From NCBI GenBank assembly GCA_001557505.1, contig LSAX01000005.1, positions 3,100,001 through 3,164,000 on the forward strand: DNA of 64,000 nt. Reading direction: 5' to 3'. How positions within the stretch are numbered: the stretch's first letter is position 1; the number at the start of each line of letters is the position of its first letter. Shown here piece after piece: positions 44,544 to 55,332 of this stretch. The position numbers and the translations under genes were made by a program. The DNA comes from Reticulascus tulasneorum. Lineage: Eukaryota > Ascomycota > Sordariomycetes > Glomerellales > Reticulascaceae. The notes beneath the pieces are model-generated. The model made no database searches, was not told the DNA's origin, and saw only the letters and a program-made list of their open reading frames with translations.

Positions 44544-45089
44544 TACAGAGAACTGACGCCTCAATAGTTGACCTGTCCATATACGCATGATTATAGCTAT
44601 TGTTATCTCGCCACTATACGCAATCTAGATTTCCACCACTGAAAGGTAATAGTTTGGCAGAGGGCAAGCTGGACTTTGTCTTGAATTGAACTCCAAGGAG
44701 AAACCCAAGATGCGCTGTCAGAAAGGTTCGTAGTTTACCAGCGGATGCACATGGCATTAGCGAGTAACTGTAGTATATGGTGCTCCGTGAAAGCATCGTG
44801 AGCCCTTCGTACGGACTGCTAATCCACGATAATAAAGACAGTTCAGGAACGTGATTTGCACTGCCGCACACCCTTTATGCCTTTTCGCCATGTAGTCCCT
44901 AGGAAGAAAACGGTCATCAAGCTTTTCAAGGGCCTAGCTCAGGTCTACTCGAGATATTTAACTCCTGAGCCCTTCTACGGTCAGCCGGAGTGTGACAAGG
45001 CAGAACTGTCACTGACTCTTCGCTCCCGAGCTACCGCCCAGAGCAAGAGTAGAACGCCAGAACAAGACAATGAAACGCCGCATCCCCGC
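44544..45089. other. Intergenic
   Basis: Short frames only, no recognisable gene. Confidence 0.5.
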
Positions 45090-45147
45090 ACCCGTGCCAC
45101 GCCCCCTCTAAATAATAATAACCTCTTTAGAGGGGCGTGGCACGGGT
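45090..45147 (+). repeat. Strong imperfect hairpin (22-bp arms)
   Basis: ACCCGTGCCACGCCCCCTCT before a TAATAATAACC loop and its reverse complement AGAGGGGCGTGGCACGGGT after it, arms extending with TAAA/TTTA. The only mismatch is one extra C in the left arm. It could be a foldback element, the end hairpin of a mobile element, or a transcription-ending structure. Confidence 0.8.
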
Positions 45148-45322
45148 AAGTCCTACATCTCCATACATCCTAACTCATGACTGCCACGAAACTCATCTCT
45201 GACCATCCCACCGCCTATATAGTCCTGTACGTTTGTCCCAAACCCAGCCATTTTGGCCAACTTCAGATGCCCCTTGCTGACTCTGAGCTTAGGGTTGAGT
45301 TTGCGCCTGGTAACCTCTCCCA

Positions 45323-45410
45323 TATCCACCGGCTTGGTATCCACCGGCTTAGTATCCGCCTACTTGGTATCCGCTGGTCGGGTATCCGTCAGCGCTTTGG
45401 TATCCGCCGA
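45323..45410 (+). repeat. Minisatellite of about 15-bp units (GGTATCC core)
   Basis: Five to six degenerate units with the core GG/AGTATCCRCC: CCGGCTTGGTATCCA, CCGGCTTAGTATCCG, CCTACTTGGTATCCG, CTGGTCGGGTATCCG, then a longer unit. Read on the minus strand it encodes a Gly-Gly-Tyr-Gln-like repeat at the end of the broken gene next to it. Confidence 0.8.
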
Positions 45411-46014
45411 CTTGCGGCTCGGCGGGCTGATCGCCCCCGACACGAACAGGTCTAAGCCCGATGCCAAGAGTGGGAGGATCTCGCTCATTCTGGACAATCG
45501 AAACGGCTGATTGAGCAATATAATTCTGGTCGACAAGTCGGCGGATATAGTCCATAGTCCATTCCTGACAGCGTCTGTTAGTGGTCTAAAATTACAGTCA
45601 GTATTTCTCAAGTATCGAGGAGTTTTAATACCCACATCGTTGGCCGGGGCTAGAAAGTTCTCGCTCCGACGAGGTAGGGGAATTTGTAAGGCAACGGCAT
45701 CCATTCTCCCAACAGCGACGTCGTCCTTAGAGGAGTCCAAGGTTGGGGATCAACAATATGGCTCGAGTCAATCGAACCAATGTGAACAAGCTGTTGTAAA
45801 TCCTGTGACAGAAGGCAATTGTGGTTTCGTTTAAATTCGTGCGTATAGCCTGACATAGGCGTGCCAACGACGTGGATTTGAGTTCAAGACACTCAACTGA
45901 CCTATCGTTCGGGTCTTTAGTAGCATCTCTCGCAATAGGAACAAAAATCCCGAAGTGAGCACGCTGGGTAGTTGAATCCCGGAACTTGGCAAGATAATCA
46001 GGACGATGAGGCAT
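45349..46014 (-). pseudogene. Broken gene of an unnamed fungal family
   Basis: Three or four minus-strand frames carry successive parts of one protein: MPHRPDYLAKFRDSTTQRAHFGIFVP (46014 onward, first part), HVVGTPMSGYTHEFKRNHN and IDSSHIVDP in the next frame, then QIPLPRRSENFLAPAND, and after a likely intron with a TAG acceptor RCQEWTMDYIRRLVDQNY, RDPPTLGIGLRPV (quoted in short pieces). The frame changes between the first three parts are not explained by introns with good sites, and the intron before the last part is out of phase by one base. I read this as a pseudogene of a ~200-aa fungal protein family whose members begin with a similar HFGIFVP block; I cannot name its function. The 3' end runs into the minisatellite. 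Confidence 0.6.
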
Positions 46015-46541
46015 ATTGGAAAGCTGCTCTATGAGAATGAAGCAATGTGACTGGGTAAGTCTTTAGGTGGGATGGGACAGAAGAATATGTGTTGCGATAA
46101 ACTGAGAACCTTGTATTATTATGCTTCCTGGACGAGACGAAAGGGACTGTGCGACATATAAACCTTTGAAGGTAGCAAATACCTTCTATTATTGGACATA
46201 TGATGCATCAAAGATATCTAATGTTGAGTATCACAGGCTCTCCTGCCAACATGCCCTGAATGGAACCCCGCCAGCGTCCAGCCTGTCGCAATCCTATAGG
46301 AAATTGTGGCGATTCCAGAACCTTCGGGCCCCGTATATGCAGCCGCGAGGCCCATCCAAACGCTGTGCTCCGCATACCGGTTAGTCGCATCCGATATCAA
46401 ATTACCAACGACTGCTGTTATGACCAACATGCATAAATACTCCCATGCGACTGTTGGCTACCTAGACCAAAGGCCGATATCGATCGTTACCACGCGTTTA
46501 GATGGAGATCATTCTGCTCCGGTCATGACCTGGCCAGACCC

Positions 46542-47071
46542 CTATAAAATTAGGATGATGTTATCGTGTACGGGGATTATTTTTCTTAGCAACCTACCAA
46601 TAAACGGATCGCGTGGATTTTGATCGAGTAGTCTCAGCGTTGCTATGACCTTGCGAAGCTGGTTGCAAATCGACTCTTTATCTGCTTGCGTAAGAGATGG
46701 CCAAGCTTGTCGGAGTGTCGGGCCTTGAATAAGGCTCATATAGATAAAGTTCTAGCCCTGGTCTATCTTCCATCCAAAAGCTCGGGTACTGGTACTTCGT
46801 TATCAAACGTATTTCTAACCGCCTGCATTGCTAGCGCTTCTTCTAGCCTAACCCAGGATGAGTTTCCAAACTTGACGACTAGGTTCAGATCCTGGAATTT
46901 GACGATCTTAAACCCTTTCTCTTTTTCCCATCTCTCGCGGACGGCCGCCGGCGAGGGTAGCGTGGGCATGGGGGATCCAGGGGCGGCGCGAAAAAAAAAA
47001 AGAGGTGCCGTGGAAATCCATCTCGGCGGGTAACGGGTCTGGAAGATGCGAGACCTGCAATGGATAACCAT
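46542..47071 (-). pseudogene. Relic of an aminoglycoside-phosphotransferase (APH)-like kinase
   Basis: Reads as the N-terminal half of a fungal APH/choline-kinase-like protein. The first frame (to 46763) gives VVKFG, VRLEEALAMQAVR and NEVPVPELLD; then a one- or two-base shift leads to a second frame with WKIDQG, a TAG where Gln is expected, NFIYMSLIQGPTLRQAWPSL, SICNQLRKVIATLRLL and DPFIG. After FIG the family sequence is lost and a stop follows at 46542. The catalytic loop (HGDLHPSN-type) and everything C-terminal are missing. It is clearly broken: frameshift, nonsense codon and truncation. Confidence 0.7.
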
Positions 47072-47315
47072 CCGCAGCTTCCAGTGGCACTTTCAGGAGT
47101 GACTTGTTTGTTGGTTTTCGTGTGTTTCGAAGACAAAGGAATGAAGGGCATAGATGTAACTAACCCTAACACCCTTTTATATGCCCTCACCTCGTCCGAT
47201 GCTCGGACCAGTCACCCATGCCATCAGCACGCAAGCTACAAGTCCTAGCCAACCAGGCAAGTGTATTCACACTCCATATCCGATTCGAAGACCCAACCTA
47301 AACGCCACCAACATA

Positions 47316-47534
47316 CGCAGACCCAGCGCTGCCGCAAATACAAATCCAAATCAAACAAATCGAGTATTGGCAGAGTAACCAGACTACACCCATGTATAGA
47401 GCAGGGATCTTGGCCAATGGGAATAAGTTATCACATCCTAAAACGTAGGGTTACTAGGGTGTAGACATTAGTTACTCTGCCAACACTCGATTTGTTTGAT
47501 TTGTATTTGTATTTGCGGTAGCGCTGCGCAGACC
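47316..47534. mobile_element. hAT-type MITE (203 bp) with perfect 8-bp target duplication
   Basis: Element 47324-47526. Left end CAGCGCTGCCGCAAATACAA; the right end read inward is CAGCGCTACCGCAAATACAA. Terminal inverted repeats run about 60 bases (through CAAATCGAGT.TTGGCAGAGTAAC) with few differences, leaving a loop of about 75 bases. Flanks CGCAGACC at 47316-47323 and 47527-47534 are identical, a hAT-length target duplication. No coding capacity, so it depends on a transposase elsewhere. Intact ends and duplication suggest a recent insertion. Confidence 0.92.
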
Positions 47535-49074
47535 AGATTGGTACCCGGTTGGTGAAGTTCAACTCATCTGTAATATTCTATTTAGCATATGATTTCTGGA
47601 CCAGCACAATGCATATATCCAGGCGTATCGCTGACGTCAAAATAAGGCCTGTGGAGAATGTTATCTAGGTAGTTCAAGTCCAGGTTAGGAGCTACTGGAG
47701 GTTGAATTATCTCGCTCCCTCACATTGGCCGGCGTTAAATGCGGCACGATCTCGAAGTAGCTCCGGGGAGAAGGTTTCATGTCAAGGAGCAGACAAGGGA
47801 GGTTGGAGTGGCACACACAGCAGATATCAAGTCCATCTCTTTAGGCATGGTGCGAGACTGTGGAACAACCAGGGTCTTGGGCCCTTGTGGGCTACAGCAG
47901 CAGTGCGACTTAGAAATGCCATATATGATCTGCCTCTGATCGTGCCTCTTCCCCCAGATGGAACCTATCTCCACGATACAGTCCGCATTCGAGACTCCTG
48001 TATTACTCGTTGTACCTCGAGCCTTTGTTGGCGTCATAATATATCGTCAGCAGTCTTCAAGATGGACTTTCAAAAAAAGCCAGACGTTTGGTAGGTTGCC
48101 CTATAGTGTGCTAAACGGACAAACAGATCGCGTAGACATGAGATTTTTAGTTTAACTCTTCCTGTTTATTATTCCTTCCTTATACAGTACGACTCCTATC
48201 AACTTCTAACGACGTGATATCAGCCCCGACCTTGCGCCATTTTGCTGACTCGACGAGTCCAAATTACATGATCAGCTTTGTAGTCTGTGACGCAGGTGGC
48301 TCATACCGAAAGAATTGTCAATGAACCCTGCGATATCCTGAGTTCGCCCCTTGCGAGAATTAGTCAAAGAGGGGAAGCCAAAATATAGAGAGTGCTAAAT
48401 CAAAAAATCCTGACTAGCATTTATTATTCGCCAGCACTGACTGGCCCAGAAAGACAATGGCCAGGCAATGGATAAGATACACAGATAGTTCAAGACCCAT
48501 CAGGGCTCGGTGTAGCCAGGATTTGTATTTACAGACCTAGTCACAACAGCCATATCGTGGTTCCAGGCTTACCCACAGTTGGATCACGGGCGCTATTCCG
48601 GGGTAGATTTATCTCTCAACCCTCGGCGACATCTAAAAAGCTCTCGATATTGAACGATACTTGTCTTCAAGTCAAGCACACTCTATCTGCTGATCCGGCA
48701 CCAGAGTTTGGTACTGCTTGCATCCCGAATCAAATATCAAGACAAGCTGGGCAATGCGACGACAAAGGCGTGTTGACGATTCCAATGTGGTTACACCCAG
48801 TGGAGTATGCTTTGGGAGGCAACCTGGGCGAAGAAGCGAGAAGATCTAACCCCGAAATTTCTATTAATACCCAACCTCTTTCTGATGTGGCTTTGCGCTG
48901 TGCCACAATCCTTCTGACCGGCTATCAGCTACCTACGTGATAGCCGCACAAAATCACTCTTTTATATTAGTGAGAAGAATCTCATATCTAGACGACATTC
49001 TGTTACTAAATGCCAGAAAAGTGTCTCTTCCGCACGAGCTGCATATTGCAGAGAACACGATCTCAATCTTCGTC
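47535..49074. other. Intergenic, AT-rich upstream of second HET gene
   Basis: About 1.5 kb. Frames at 47702-48094 and 48557-48940 (+) are under 131 codons with no domain. The HET frame stays open 46 codons upstream of the chosen ATG, back to 48937, but that stretch is not HET-like. Confidence 0.5.
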
Positions 49075-50781
49075 ATGTCGGTTCATGTCACCACAGATAG
49101 ACTCCTCTTCCCAGCAATCAACACATCAGCGGCCGAGATACGCCTGCTGGAGATCCAGCCTGGTGATGAATCAGCAAGTGTTGAATGCAAATATCGGATT
49201 GCGAGTTTGAATGACGAAGGTGTCTCATTTGAGGCACTCTCGTATGCTTGGGGCGACGGGAGGGATCATGACAATGTTTGCATCAATGGGACGATGATTA
49301 GGGTATCCTTGACCCTCTTCAACGCCATCCGGAGACTTCGCCTGGTGGATGACACGAGGTTGGTGTGGATTGATGCGTTATGCATCAACCAAGCGGATGA
49401 CTATGAAAAGACTGATCAGGTCAATATGATGCGACGCATATATACACAGTGTAAGGAATGCGCGATCTGGTTGGGCGATCTGGACCAGATTCAGCGTTCC
49501 GATGCACAGGCGGCATTGGATGCCATTACCATCATGGCAGGAGAGACGACGATCGCGAACCCGCCCGACTGGGATCAAACACAGGCTCCCGCAGCTCTTG
49601 AGGCGATGATGAATACGCCGTGGTGGGGGAGGATTTGGACTGTTCAAGAGGCAGTGCTCCCGCCGCGGGCGACGCTATACTGGGGGCCGTGCCAGCTGGA
49701 CTGGAAGCTGATGCATAGAGCTGCGGATAACTTGCTCGGCGATGGGGAGTTTCCCGATGTGCCCTGGGAGGTCGAGTGTCACTTCGACGGGATGCTGCAC
49801 TTCTTCACGTCGCCCGTCCGGGGTTTGGCGTTTACCACCAACGAAAGCTCTACCCTACTCCTGTGGCGCTGGCGGCATCGCCAGGCCACGGACCCGCGAG
49901 ACAAGGTCTACGGCTTGATGGGAATCAGAGAGCGGTCGGCAACTCACCCGAGCGTCCGATCGTGCGACTACACCGTCGACGTCGTGACGCTGTACAGTCG
50001 CACCGTCATCGACCTCATCCGCGAGAACGGGAACCTCCTGGCGCTGATTGGTCGTGGCGGCTCGAAACCGATGCTAGAGGGACTGCCGTCCTGGGCGATG
50101 GACTGGCAGGGTACCATCATGCCGAGAAACGGCGGCGGTAGGATTTCTGGCTTTTGGGAGACATTGTTCGTGTGGCTAGATCGAGGGTTCACGGCGGATA
50201 GGGGCATTCACGGCGTCGGGGATGGACTGCAAGTTCTAGACGAGAAGGCGCTCTGCCTGGCAGGATTCTACATCGATAAGGTCGCAGTGACAGAGCGCCT
50301 GTTCGATGATGATAGATGGCACGCATCAGGCTCGGCCATGCTGCTCTCTTGCGGAGAGCGGTGGGGGAGAGTTCTTGCCGACTTCCAGGAACAGGGGCCA
50401 GCGAGCCGGCGGACGAGTGAGGTGACTAGCAAGCTGGTGCGGGAGTTCATCGGACTCGCGACGGGGAAACTTGTCCCGGCCGATCCTAACGACGGCGACG
50501 ATATGAACCATTGGATGGAGGTGATTGTCCGACACCACTCATTTTTCATTACCGAGCAGGGCCGAGTTGGCCTGGGGCCGCTGGACATGGAGCCGGGACA
50601 AGAGGTTTGGATCCTAGGCGGCTGCAGGTTCCCAGTGATACTCGAGAGGAGGGGGTCGCCGGACGTAGCGGGCTGGGACAAGGGGTTTTCCTTTGTGGCG
50701 GAATCCTATGTATACGGTATCATGAAGGGCGAGGCGGTAGAAGGCAGGGAAGACGAACAGCATGAGATTCTGTTGTATTAG
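49075..50781 (+). CDS. HET-domain (heterokaryon incompatibility) protein
   Basis: Second HET gene, single exon, 568 residues from ATG 49075; the frame is open from 48937 but the family-like sequence begins at MSVHVTTDRLLF. HET blocks: FEALSYAWGDG (52-62), VWIDALCINQADDYEKTDQV (about 97-116), MMRRIYTQCKECAIWLGD, WWGRIWTVQEAVLPPRATLYWG and DPRDKVYGLMGI. The C-terminus carries GQEVWILGGCRFPVILERR and ESYVYGIMKGEAVEG, the same closing layout as the HET gene at 15035. Probably a cell-fusion (allorecognition) death effector or a relative recruited for other stress. No partner such as a NACHT or SesA gene is adjacent. Confidence 0.92.
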   Translation: MSVHVTTDRLLFPAINTSAAEIRLLEIQPGDESASVECKYRIASLNDEGVSFEALSYAWGDGRDHDNVCINGTMIRVSLTLFNAIRRLRLVDDTRLVWIDALCINQADDYEKTDQVNMMRRIYTQCKECAIWLGDLDQIQRSDAQAALDAITIMAGETTIANPPDWDQTQAPAALEAMMNTPWWGRIWTVQEAVLPPRATLYWGPCQLDWKLMHRAADNLLGDGEFPDVPWEVECHFDGMLHFFTSPVRGLAFTTNESSTLLLWRWRHRQATDPRDKVYGLMGIRERSATHPSVRSCDYTVDVVTLYSRTVIDLIRENGNLLALIGRGGSKPMLEGLPSWAMDWQGTIMPRNGGGRISGFWETLFVWLDRGFTADRGIHGVGDGLQVLDEKALCLAGFYIDKVAVTERLFDDDRWHASGSAMLLSCGERWGRVLADFQEQGPASRRTSEVTSKLVREFIGLATGKLVPADPNDGDDMNHWMEVIVRHHSFFITEQGRVGLGPLDMEPGQEVWILGGCRFPVILERRGSPDVAGWDKGFSFVAESYVYGIMKGEAVEGREDEQHEILLY

Positions 50782-51862
50782 TATAGCGAGAGGACCTGGC
50801 AGGACGCTATTGATGGTTGTACAGGTTGTCGTTATGGCCCGCGTCGAGAACAAGGGCGACGTCACCACCCCGGTGCGCACAGCTTCTACGTCTCGGCTGC
50901 CACATCTGGAGCTTTGTGCACCTGCATCGAACAAGCCGCGCTAGCGGGGGTTTTACCTGAGTGCGGGGGGGTCATTTTCGGGGCTAATGCTTGAAGGATG
51001 GAGAAAGATAACTAAGATTAGAAGCGTGGTGTCGCACCTTTGGGTGAAGGTCGCAGACAGAACCCAATGCTAAGCATTGAATGACCCGATGACCTCGGAG
51101 AGGATCTCCGTAAACTTTCCGATTGACAGCATTTGACGTTATTCGGGAAGAGGATGGAAAAAAGGCCCGTCTCACTGTTCGGGCAAGCGAATCAAGATAA
51201 ATCAGCTTGGGCAGATCGATCTTGGATCTATTAATTGCATGTTCCCTGCCATGACGGAGCTCTTGGCGGCTGGGGAATGGGAGAGTCGACGGAGAGAAGA
51301 GCAGCTGGGTCACTGTAATCAATTTGATGGGAAGTCCACGAGAGTGGCAGCCTTTGTGCGTTCTCTGGCGAAAGACCTGCCACCAAACCTATACATGGTT
51401 AGACTACGGAGCTAACTAGTGAAGGTACGTAGATTTGGGGATGAAGCAGGGAGATAAGTAAACACGTCCGTATGGATTAACTAGTACGTCCTTTGATGCC
51501 CATTCCTTTTATCCCCGCGCCGCCCCAGCCACGATGTACTGCAACCTAATACCAACACCTACACGCGATTCGGACCTATCTTGTGTAACATCAACTCTCC
51601 TCTCTAGCTTCAATAGACGAACTGAACGAAAGCGCAACGCGCAAGCGAGTGAGCGAGAGTGTAGCCGATTGCGTCGAGTATTGGCGTTTGCTGGGTGGGC
51701 AAATCCCCCAACTACGCGGGGTGCCAAGATTTGTCAGCTTCCGCATCCCACGTTCGGTCTGATCCTTCTGGGAGCTTTCGACCCCCAACAACTCGACAAC
51801 GCAGCGTTCCACCCCTTTTCAGCGGAGAGATCACGATAGACTCGACGACGACGACCGCGACG
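50782..51862. other. Intergenic / leader of the Zn2Cys6 gene
   Basis: About 1.1 kb. The transcription-factor frame is open back to 51695, but the first convincing start is 51863. No other feature. Confidence 0.55.
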
Positions 51863-54830
51863 ATGGATAGCCTATCGATCAAGACCTCGGATATTATCCC
51901 TGTTACCCCCGGGACCGGCGCGAGCGGTGACGAAGACTCGCCGACCTCACCCGCAGGGCACGGCTTCTCGTCCACCAACCGACAAGGCGCGCTCTCCATC
52001 CCGCCAGACCAGCCGCCTGCTACTTCTCCCTCTGGTGCCCCGGCCCTCAATCCGCGCAGCTGCGTGACATGCCGCCGACGAAAGGTCCGATGCGACAAAC
52101 AAATGCCCTGCAGCAACTGCCGCCGTGCCCAGATAACCTGCCTCTTCCCTGCGCCTGGGCGTGCCCCGCGGCGACCGCGCCCCAAGGACCCTAACGCGCC
52201 GCCCAAGAACTCGAGCGAGAGAGAGGTGGAGCTCGTAAAGCGGCTGCGAAAGCTCGAGGGTATCGTCGAGGAGCTGAGCGGGCAGATCGAGGTCGAGTCT
52301 GGCAGCGGGCGGCAGAACTCCAGCGCGGGCAACTCGCCTGATGCGGCGGGGAATGATTTCGGCGCCGAGAGGACGAGGCCCAGGCCAGTTACCATGTCGC
52401 CCACGTCGGCGAACAACGCGCTGCGCGAGGCCATCACGCCAACAACAACGGAGACTGATTTAGAGAAGCGCAAGCAGGCGGACGTACACAAGCAGTTTGG
52501 ACGGCTAGTGCTTCACGATAAGGGCAAGACGAGCAGATACGTCAGCAGCGCCTTCTGGGCGAAGCTGAATGACGAGGTAAGCTTGGTTTTCTTGCAACAG
52601 TCAGCTATCCTGACGAGATATTCTAGCTCGATGAGATTCGAGTGGAGACCCAGGCCTTGTCCGAGGGCACCGACGATTCGCAGGAGGAAGAGACCCCCAA
52701 CAGCTCGCCCCGACCCGCTGTGTCTCTCGCAGATCACCACTCCTTCATACTCGGCTACTCATCGGCAGATGTAGACCTCCGGCGGCTGCACCCGCTGCCG
52801 TCGCAGATACCGTTCATGTGGCAGGTGTACCAGGAAAACGTCGAGCCACTGATCAAGATCCTGCACATACCGACAATGGAGAAGCTCATGCGCGACATGA
52901 GGAGGAACATCGACGATCTGACGCCCGGAAACGAGGCATTGCTATTTTCCATCTACTATGCGGCTATAACGTCGATGGAGGACGAGGAGGTTAGTATTCC
53001 CATTTACCCCCGTGCTCGACAATTGCGCTAATTCGCAGACAGGTGCAAACAAACTTTGGATCGGAAAAGGTCATGATGCTCAATCAATACAGGTTCGCGC
53101 TCGAGCAGGCGCTGGCAAAAGCCAACTTCCTCAACACCTCGGACATGGTTGTCCTTCAGGCCTTCGTGCTCTTCCTCACCCTCGTCCGGCGACATGATGA
53201 CACAAGGTTCTGCTGGACCCTGACTGGGCTGGCCATCAGGATGGCGCAGGGTCTCGGCATCCACCGTGATGGCACACACTTCGGCCTGCCCCCCTTCCAA
53301 ATCGAGATGCGGCGGCGTCTCTGGTGGAATCTCTGCACACTAGACCTGCGGTCAGCTGAGGAGCTCGGCACTGACCTGACCATCGTTAACAATTCCTTTG
53401 ACACGCAGCTGCCTTCTAACATCAACGACGCAGACATCGACCCGGACACCAAGGAGATGCCCGCGCCGCGAGAGGGACGGTCGGACTGCGCCGTCTCACT
53501 CGTCCGGTACGAGATTTGTGCGCTGTCGCGGCGCCTACACATCGCCAGTTCTGCGATGGCCGCGGCCTCTCCTAGCGATGCCTCGTCCTCACTTGAGGAG
53601 CGGGAGCGGATGCTCATCGAGGTTTACGACCGGGTGGAGGAAAAATTCCTCAAGCACTGCTTCACGGAAGATGACCCGCTGTTTTGGATGGCGGGGATGG
53701 TCGCACGCGTCATCATGGCCAAGATGGGCCTTGTCATCTATCTGCCCATGCTGTTCCCCAGCGACGGCCCCGAGCTCTCGGCTGACATTCGCGACCGACT
53801 GTTCGTGTCCGCCATCGAGATCGTCGAGTACAATCACATTCTCAACACGGACCACCGCTGCCGGCAGTGGCGATGGCTATTCCAAACGTATCGGCAGTGG
53901 CACGCGGTCGCGTACGTGCTGGTTGAGGTGAGCCGGCGGGCTTGGACGGCCACGTCGGAGCGCGGCTGGGAGGCCGTCAACAGTGTCTTCCACTCGGAAG
54001 GGTCTCCCTTGCACATTGCGAAGATGGCAGACCACACGGCCGTCTGGATTCCGTTGCGCAAGCTGCTTGTGAAGGCCAATAGGCATCGTGAGGCGGAAAT
54101 TTCGCGCATGAGGGCAAACCCCGAAGCCGCCCACCAACTGGACGTCGAGGATCGCCTTAATCCGCTACCAGAGCGGCTGGGTCCCGTGCCGGGCATGGAG
54201 CAGAGGATCTCGCAGATTCGCAGCCGATGGCGCAAGTTGATGCGATCAGAGTGTGCGAGCCCGATGCCACCTCCTGTGCAGATCGTGGCTGATTTCGGGC
54301 CACCTTCGGGTGCGCAACCGGGGTTGCCTACCATTGAAATCCCTCCAGAGAAGGAGATGGACTTTATGGAGACGATCATGTCTGGGCCGTATAATCCTGG
54401 CGAAATGTGGCAGTATGTCTACCCATCCGATGGTACTCTGGCCCCCGACCAGAGCAGTTCGTTGTACCCAAGCTCCTCGAGGAACACGCCGCAGCCCATG
54501 TCTCTCGCGGCATCCCCGGCCATGTCGGGGCGGAGCATGCCGATTGAGAAGCCTAATGCTGGGGAGATGCTGAAGCAGCAGGCGCTGGCATTCCAGACGC
54601 AGCAGGGAGCGCCGACAGTGCCGACAGTGCGCCTGAAGGATGATGCGCCCCCGCCTTGGCTGTGGTCCGACCCGTTCACCTCAATCAACAACCAGTTTGA
54701 GGGCGTGCAGGTGGATGATGTTGATGTCAATATGGACGGGGAGGAGATCAACTGGCAAAACTGGCAGGAGAGCATCAAAGACTTCGAGGCAGATCCGGGG
54801 ACTGGGGGAGTGACGAAGTCGGCCTGGTGA
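51863..54830 (+). CDS. Zn2Cys6 fungal transcription factor
   Basis: Nuclear regulator of the Gal4-type binuclear zinc-cluster family, 954 residues. Exons 51863-52576, 52627-52989 and 53043-54830, all phase 0, with 50- and 53-bp introns. The zinc cluster is at about 67-93: C67-x2-C70-x6-C77-x5-C83-x2-C86-x6-C93 (in CVTCRRRKVRCDKQMPCSNC), followed by a basic linker and a short coiled coil (VKRLRKLEGIVEELSGQIEV). The middle homology region (Fungal_trans) spans roughly 280-600, with FCWTLTGLAIRMAQGLGIHRD and RRRLWWNLCTLD. The C-terminus is Ser/Pro/Gln-rich and then acidic, ending with a Trp/Asp-rich tail (NWQNWQESIKDFEAD), a likely activation region. The ATG at 51863 starts a plausible N-terminus; the frame is open upstream. 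Target genes unknown. Confidence 0.93.
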
Positions 54831-55332
54831 TTCAAGTATCGGGGGTTTGGGCAGTACATGGGTTTTGGGTGCCTCGCTGGATGGCCATATGTAACGATAC
54901 CGACGATGGAGATGAATGATGAAGCTGGGAGATCCTTGCCCCATTTAACATGAGGACTCTTTTTCGGTTGTTGACTGAACTGCAACCTACCTAGATGACA
55001 CTGATGAATCGTAAATACATAAATACGGAGGCACGGCGTGTCTATTTTGGGAAGCAGTAAAATTATTGGAAAGGGTCTCTCTGGACGCCCGAATAGAAAT
55101 TCAACTCTTTAAGACGGGAATTAAGATGACTTTACTTGCATGGATGTTGATGATCATGCCGCTGATAGTGGGGTTGCGCGTGGATCTGACCAGATATGAG
55201 CTGCGAGATGATGCAGCACATCGATGAGACGAGAAAATCTCATTAAATCTGCAATCAGCCCACGTTGGACAGAATTAGGACATATTTAACTTTCGCTTCC
55301 ATCAGACTACCTACCTGCTACCTACTTGAACC
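54831..55332. other. Intergenic
   Basis: 3' flank of the transcription factor and promoter of the SDR gene (AT-rich ACATATTTAACTT near 55279). Nothing else. Confidence 0.6.

Noticed and set aside
47158..47172. Telomere-like AACTAACCCTAACACC
   Set aside because: Only about one and a half units; not a telomere or interstitial array.
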